DNA from: Maylandia zebra
Lineage: Eukaryota > Chordata > Actinopteri > Cichliformes > Cichlidae
NCBI RefSeq assembly: GCF_041146795.1
Contig: NC_135170.1
Span: 35,470,659-35,534,658 of the forward strand
Direction: 5' to 3'
DNA length: 64,000 nucleotides
Shown here in pieces: positions 58,060-64,000 of the stretch; within the stretch, counting starts at the first letter, position 1; each line of letters begins with the position of its first letter. The position numbers and the translations under genes are program-made. Below the pieces are notes generated by a model. It saw nothing but the letters and a program-made list of their open reading frames with translations, was not told where the DNA came from and did not search any database.

Positions 58060-58375
58060 CTGCATCAATCAAACGTGGCTTTTAAGTCCGCTGCAGAGTC
58101 ATTCAGACTTTGCAAATATAATTTCTTTCTGAAGTCACTCAGAAAAGAGTTTAGAACCAAAATGTATGCACAGGAACTCCAGCCTGCTCTGAACGCTCAG
58201 TTTATCGCAGCTTTCTCTACTCTTGGATCTGTATGATGTCATAGAGAGCACATATTCCGACCCACCTGCTGTTTAAACCTTTTTTTTAATGATGAACAAC
58301 CAATCAGAATAAAGATGTCTTAAAGGGGGAGGGGCTTAAGCGCCACCTTTCAGACAGGATGAACCGAGGGCTGCG
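58060..58375 (+). repeat. Dispersed fish repeat, copy 8
   Basis: 'gcctgctctgaacgctcagt', 'ttggatctgtatgatgtcat' and 'gggggaggggcttaa'; matches modules at 8.1 and 57.6 kb. Confidence 0.65.
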
Positions 58376-58729
58376 GTGCGAGATAAAGAAGGATTATTTT
58401 GCTCTGTGTTTCATGCAAAGCTGCTGTAAAACCCAACAATAAAAAGATGAATGAGCTGAATGGAGACACTTAAAGTTTTGTGACACTGGTCAGAAGTGAC
58501 GCACAGAATCCCATCAGCAGTGTGTTCGGCCGGGTTAACGCTTCAGTCCCAGCAAACCAAAGGAAGGAGAAGCCTGAAGACGTGGAGGAGCTCGTGCACA
58601 TTAGCAGAGACGAGACAATCAGTGAACGCAGCAGCACTGTGTTTGTGTTACTGTCCTCTGTGCATGCTCATGCCCCCTCTGCCTCCCCCTCTCTTTCATC
58701 AGGGCACTTCCACCTGAGCTAGCGGCATC

Positions 58730-58890
58730 ATGGGAAGCTCCTCCTCCTCCCTCACTGACGAGGCGGAGGACGATGCGGCGCCCCGGGGTGCAGCTCTGCC
58801 TCCCTCTCCCATCATGGGATGCCTGAGGAGCAGCCAAAGCACATTCCTCCCTCGGCAGCTTCCCAGACCGGGCCGGCACAGGGAGCGCAG
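58730..58890 (+). CDS. Candidate first coding exon of an unidentified gene
   Basis: A pyrimidine-rich acceptor (CTCTCTTTCATCAG, AG at 58701-58702) is followed by ATG at 58730 in strong context (A at -3, G at +4) and 53 open codons ending at CGCAG|GTGAGAC (donor at 58891). The peptide begins MGSSSSSLTDEAEDDAAP and contains a second in-frame MGCLRSSQS start at 58814, also in strong context. Both beginnings fit N-myristoylation (Gly2, Ser6), the second with a Cys3 that could be palmitoylated. GC content is high. I do not recognise the gene, and no following exon was found before 64000. It could also be a chance frame in a CpG-rich region. Confidence 0.45.
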
Positions 58891-61475
58891 GTGAGACACG
58901 AAGGAGGCGTGGCAAAGACGTAACGATGAGATGAGAACGAGACCGTGGCTCTTTTTCAGTTTGTAATATCTGCAGTGTAATATCCTCTGCAGCGGTCCCA
59001 CTTCTGCTCTGATTTTTTATCAGCGAGCAGGTTTGTTTGTGCCTGCCGGTTTGCTGGGAATCAGAGCTGCAGATAATCAGCGCTGTGCAGCTCCACAGAG
59101 ACCTGCAGAAACCAGAAGAGGCAGATTTAACCTCTCCTCATCCTCCAGGCTGTCGGCAAACACGCATCTTTGCTAGGCTGCATTTTAACCACATGCTAAT
59201 GAGCAGAGCAGATTTAGTCTCTTACAAGCATTTAGTTCCTGCAGCTGGGGGTGCAGGGTTAGGGGGTTAAAGTGCAAAGCCGACATGAAGAGCCCTGAAT
59301 ATGAGCTGTAAGCCCAGAGTCTGAGCGCAGGTGCCGCCCTTTAAACTGGCCGATGGTGAGCTAAAGGTTATCAGACCTGCTAACAATGTCTGTAATCCTC
59401 CAGGTGTTCAGTAACCATCAGCTTTACTCGATGTCCAGACCCGAGGTTGGAAATAGGGCCAAATCTAAAGTTGTAGATTTGAGTTTTACAGACCGAAGAA
59501 GAATCATTTTATTGTTTCTGGGGAAAAATAAGATAAATCGATCTTGAGAAAAGTGAAAATTGTCCTTCTGAGGTAACCGTCAGTTCCCAGCACAGGGTTT
59601 AACATGCTGTGTTCAGATGCTCGCCAAAGAAACACATTAAACAGAATTTAGGTTTAAGTGGTTTAAAAAGGAAACGGGCCACAGAGTTGACGCTGTGTGG
59701 CCGTCTGATCACAATCATTACTAACCAGCTGGAACTATACGATGTATATTTCTGATCTCGACCTCAAAGTCACCAAACCTTTCAACAATGTTGAAATGTC
59801 TGGGATGCAATCTGGAAGTTTGAATCCAAAGAAGCAAAAACAAGGGAGGAAAACCACAGGAAGCAAAGCGGAGACGCGAGGCGGCGCGAGGGGAATAGGA
59901 CAGATGGGCAAAGCATCGTCTGTGTTGGGAGTCAAACCCATAAAACGCTCAGCTCAAGGCTTCGATGTCACAGAGATGGACTCTGGAAGATGAACATTAA
60001 GATCAAAGGCGTGCAGCAGTCCAGACTGAAGAACTTCCTGTTGCACAGGGGGCGCTCTTACGCTCCTCCAGAATAAACCAATCTCTGTCCTAGCAAATTT
60101 TCATCATGCTGTTGATAGAAGAGTTCAAGAAGTTCGAAATAGTTGAGTTTTTAGATTTCTCAGAAGTTTCTGCTGTAGTAAGATGCCACACGCTGCTTTA
60201 CGGCATCTTCCACTTTGATTTGGGGCATGAAGCGAAGAGGCTGCAGAGAGTTCGTAGCGTCACCTCCAACCACCTCAGTCAGCTGCTTCTGCTGGGCTTT
60301 AGCTGCAGCGGGCACCATCCTGAATCGTTAACCGACCAATCAGCACAGATTAGCAGAACGCTAAAAGCTGATTACTGTTTAATTAGGAACCGAGAAAAAA
60401 TGAAGTCATGTTATTTGAGTTCAGCTGGATCATTGCTGCATGTGTGGGGGCTAAAACGTGAATCCTAAATTGTTTTATCCTCTGAGATTGATTGATTCCC
60501 GCTCACTGAGGTCTATTTTCTCCCCGCTAAATTATCCAGCTTCTCCTGCAGCACATGCAATAAACACACTCATACCATCCAGACACTGAGAGTACGTACA
60601 CAAGCACCGACACACAGCTTCAGGAAACACACAACAAACAGAGAAGCACAGGAGACGAGAACAAAGGAGAAAAACATCTTCAAACCCGCCGTGACCAGAA
60701 CAGCTGGATCCAGCACCACCACAGCTCTCCCAGCTGCTTTTGTTAATGAGCGACTATAGTAAGGCTGAATCTATGTCCGTCGTTTAGACGTCACCGTGAA
60801 TATTTCATGAATCGTTCGATATGAATCAAACCGCAGCCTTCCTTATTAATTATTACTGCATTTATGTCAAATAAACCACCGGCGCTCGGCTCACTGTGAG
60901 TCATCTTAGCCTTCGGGAGCCTCGGCCGGGAGTCGAGTTACTCGCTGACAGGAAACGGAGCGCTGATGGGGAAATCCCCGGTGGAAGAGCTGGTCTGAAG
61001 AAGCCCACTCAAGCTTTCCGCTGGGAATTCAGCTCAGCAGGCCACTGCACTCCCCGTCTGATGCACAGAGATCAAAATACCTTTCATAGATGTGGAGGAG
61101 AAGGAAAAGAGGCCGGCCGTGGCATCTGGAAACACACACAGCAGAACAGAAGAAGTTCCAGGGTTCTCCGAGGAATCGCCTCCTTAGAGCTGCAGGAAGT
61201 CCAGATCTCAGCAGGTTGTTCCATGATCCACAAAACAATCTGATTCAGGTTTAGAGCTGCCTGCACCTTCAGTGTTTCTCCTCCTTATTGAATGAAATGA
61301 AATCAGTTTTCTTAAATCATTTAAGAAAAATGAAATGAAATTATTTAAGATCAATAGCAGAGTACAGGAGTTGATAAGGCGCCAAAATAAAGTCAATAAG
61401 AGAAGTAAAAATTAAATTAAATAGAAGTGAAGAGCAGAAGTTAGACTGCTGCAGAATTTCATCATATCTGCAGCT
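58891..61475. other. Intron-like or intergenic, no exon recognised
   Basis: If the 58.7-kb exon is real this would be its first intron. Frames at 59742-59993 and 60106-60468 have no recognisable domain. Confidence 0.35.
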
Positions 61476-61479
61476 CCGC

Positions 61480-61605
61480 CTTCTGTTACTACAGTAACCC
61501 CACAGCAGACATACGATGTCATTAAAAAGGCTCCAACAGCACAAACACGTCCAGTTCAGGTGAAGCTAGCAGACAGCTAGCAGCTACAGCCGCCTGTGTC
61601 ACCAT
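61480..61605 (+). repeat. Dispersed fish repeat, copy 9, left half
   Basis: 'ctactacagtaacc'-type start, 'ggctccaacagcacaaacac' and 'gctagcagctacagccgcct'. It is interrupted by the hAT element at 61606 and continues at 62723. Confidence 0.8.
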
Positions 61606-62722
61606 CAGTGTCGGGGAGTAACGGAGTACATGTACCAGCGTTACGTATTTAAAATATGAGTAACTGTATTCTGTTACAGTTGAAAAAGGTGGTATTCAGA
61701 ATACAGTTACTTTGTTTAAATAAATGGATTACATGGCGGTCTTTTCCTGTTTCATATGTTCGGCTATGTCCTCTCTATTTTGGTGATTCCACGCCGGTGG
61801 AAACCCAAACAAACACGCATTAAGAGGCTCTAATGTCTGTGTCTCAGTCTCACGGCCCACGTCACCTCTACTTGCAGCCGCATAATGATGTGAAAAAATA
61901 TTTATTCTGACAAGCCCAGAAAAAATATTTATTTAAATATTTTTTTAATTATTATTCAAAAAATGATTTAATATGAAGGCAATAGCAGAGTGTTACATGC
62001 ATCGCCCTAAAGCACGCAGCCTGATGGGCAGTGTAGTCCGTGCTGCAGGGAGAATGGACCGCCATACCCGTGATGTGTCTGTGAGCGAGGAGGGAGAAAA
62101 AGGAAAAGTAGGAGCTGTCACCGAGCAGAAACGGGAGCTGGAAGCATGTAAATATAATAATAACCACTGCAGCCAAACAGAGAGCCTGACAAGCCCAGTT
62201 GTGAGTAAGCTGTTAAGACTCGACTGTACGCTGTGTTCATGTTTTCCTCTGAAACAATGAGCTCCGTTGCAGCAGCCTTTCAACGCCTCTCTCTGTCTCT
62301 GCTAGCAAAGTCGACCCAGACAACCAAGTAAAACTAGTTTTCAGCTACGAGCCGACACGAGCCCGACGTATCAGCCAGAGGTCCTTTACTACGGTTCAGA
62401 GCCGCGGACCTGTTTTATATACGCGTGGAATAGTTTTCTACACGAGATCGCTGCAAAAAGTGCAGCTTTACCTAATGTCCACCTACTGTTACTCATTTAT
62501 ATTAAGATTTAAACCTTAACCGTCAGTAATAGTAATAAATCACAGCAATAGCTCATTCATGTAGTTGTAAACAGCATGATAATATATTAAGTAATCCAAA
62601 GTATTCAGAATACGTTACTCTCATTGAGTAACGTATTCTGAATACGTTACAAACTACATTTTGGGGCATGTAATCTGTAATCTGTAGTGGGATACATTTG
62701 AAAAGTAACCTTCCTAACACTG
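61606..62722. mobile_element. Non-autonomous hAT transposon
   Basis: The ends CAGTGTCGGGGAGTAAC and the inverse of the right end CAGTGTTAGGAAGGTTAC match as TIRs. The exact 8-bp duplication GTCACCAT lies at 61598-61605 and 62723-62730. At 1117 bp there is no transposase-length frame. The subterminal 'gtaacgtattctgaatacgt tac' palindromes near the right end are typical of this fish family. Confidence 0.9.
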
Positions 62723-62900
62723 GTCACCATCCACCTGTCAGTCACAGAGGCCACGCCCCTAACAGTATAAACTTTAAGCCTTAATACAGTTGAAACAGGT
62801 GAGTTATAAAATCAGGTGTTATGAAGGAGGAAATGATGGACAGAGACCAATCAGTTTGTGTTTCTGGCTGTAAACATTTTTATTCCTGATGCAAAGTTTT
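62723..62900 (+). repeat. Dispersed fish repeat, copy 9, right half
   Basis: 'gtcagtcacagaggccacgc' and 'gtgtttctggctgtaaacat' continue the copy cut by the hAT. Confidence 0.8.
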
Positions 62901-64000
62901 AGCGTTTCTCAAACAATGTCATGAAAAGATGCTGCACCAAAAGCTTTGTGTTGATTGCTTTGGTTGTCATGGTTACGGTAGTTTTTCGCATTTGTCTGCA
63001 AATATTTGCTAACTGCTAGCCAAGTGACTCGCAGTTAGCTGTTCAGTGCAGCTCAAAGAGCAGCAGGAGGCTGTTTGCAGACGAGTTCCAACTACAGCCG
63101 CAGCAGTGTGCTGGCATCGAGGGTGGTTGCTGACAGCTCTCCGGGCCGTTCATTTGATTACATCCAACAAAACTTCTCAAAACCTGAGTGGGTGACTCAC
63201 TTCTGGAGTCCCCAGTGGACGTCAGTGGAACTGCAGCCTTCACAGGTTGCAGGCCGTTTCCCTGCATCGGTTCCTTTTTCAGCCGCTGTAATTTGCAGCT
63301 AAAAGGCTCTCATTGTGTCCGGATTATGAGAAACATTTCCAGGAAATTGGATCCATCCGTCACTTTGTGCAGCAGCTGTTTTGGGACTACTTCCATCTGA
63401 TTTGGTTTAAATTGAGTTGAATGAATGAGCATACAGCATTTATCTGCATGGAAATATGGGCCGATGAACGCACAGGGGATCTGCAGAAAATGAGCACCTC
63501 CAACTTTTATGACCTTAGAAAGTTCTCATGTTTATATCTTGTCAGTAAAAATAACTCGGGGTTTTCTGTATTGCACAGCCTTCTGCGTGGGTAACGAGCA
63601 GCTTGTTTCTCAAGCACACAAACAGCAGAGGTTCTCACGAAGGCCGGTTGTTGATTAAAAGTGTGTTTTGTCCCGAGCGCGGCGTGCAGCAGCCGTCACC
63701 TGCCTCTTACAGACAGCTTGTTCTGCAGTAAATCCTTCAGGTCAGCTGTGCTGGAAGTTTCAGGCTTCATGCCAAACTACTTAGAAAAGTGCAGCCAGAA
63801 AATGTGGGCCAGCCTGAACACGGCTGTGACGCTGGCTCCCGAGGTCTCGTTCCTCCCTGGACACCAGGGTGCAGATTATCTGGGTCTGCTTTACAGCCGA
63901 GCATGAATCTGAGATTAGAACCGTGTTTTTATTCTATATTCACAAAGACGCTGAGCAGCCTGCTCGCGATGAAGCCGGCGTCAGGGAGGCAAAAGTGGAA
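62901..64000. other. Right-edge flank, no gene recognised
   Basis: A scrap 'ccccagtggacgtcagtgga actgcag' at about 63208-63235 belongs to the dispersed repeat. The frame at 63661-63906 has no recognisable domain. Confidence 0.35.

Noticed and set aside
60106..60468. 120-codon plus-strand frame after the 58.7-kb exon
   Set aside because: No domain and no convincing acceptor or donor pair in phase with the upstream exon.
63661..63906. 81-codon plus-strand frame near the right edge
   Set aside because: No recognised domain; not enough to call an exon.

Overview
The window looks like teleost fish nuclear DNA, most likely a percomorph or cichlid-like genome. It has intron-containing vertebrate genes with GT-AG splice sites, CpG-rich promoters, long (CA/TG)n microsatellites, and many fish-type repeats: L2/CR1/Rex-like LINE tails, L1, hAT, Tc1/mariner, Harbinger-like and BEL/Pao. 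I saw no rRNA, tRNA, CRISPR or bacterial-style operon.

Three host genes can be supported. (1) The first coding exon of a UBA-like-domain gene (ubald2-like) lies on the minus strand at 4475-4594 in a CpG-rich promoter; the rest of the gene runs off the left edge. (2) A complete foxj1 gene, the motile-cilia forkhead regulator, is on the plus strand: noncoding exon near 15400-15525, coding exons 16396-16950 and 18428-19252, 459 aa. (3) A complete 11-coding-exon amdhd2 gene, N-acetylglucosamine-6-phosphate deacetylase, is on the plus strand at 48736-53076, 406 aa. A fourth, unidentified plus-strand gene may start at 58730-58890, a well-formed exon with two in-frame MG... starts, and run off the right edge.

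Most of the remaining sequence is mobile or tandem repeat. 0-15 kb: a hAT element with perfect 8-bp target-site duplication (TSD), LINE tails, a fold-back repeat and an 11-bp minisatellite with higher-order structure. 19-30 kb: the foxj1 3' flank, a decayed dispersed or tandem repeat field, a perfect hairpin, and a four-deep nest of transposons (MITE, retroposon scrap, hAT, Harbinger-like). 30-33 kb: an inactivated IS630/Tc1-type transposon whose terminal inverted repeats (TIRs) and TA duplication are still legible. 35.4-42.4 kb: an intact BEL/Pao LTR retrotransposon on the minus strand with two LTRs identical by eye, a single uninterrupted 2000-codon gag-pol frame and a perfect 5-bp TSD, inserted inside an older Tc1-like relic. 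44-45 kb and 55-56 kb: 5'-truncated LINEs. 61.6-62.7 kb: another hAT with perfect TSD, which splits a copy of an interspersed repeat that recurs several times here.

I found no convincing new multi-gene system. The observations most worth checking are the intact young BEL/Pao copy, the amdhd2 exon 2 acceptor built from a TG/CG repeat instead of a pyrimidine tract, the RFX/forkhead-like site cluster at the foxj1 promoter, the nested transposon stack, and the unidentified 58.7-kb exon.
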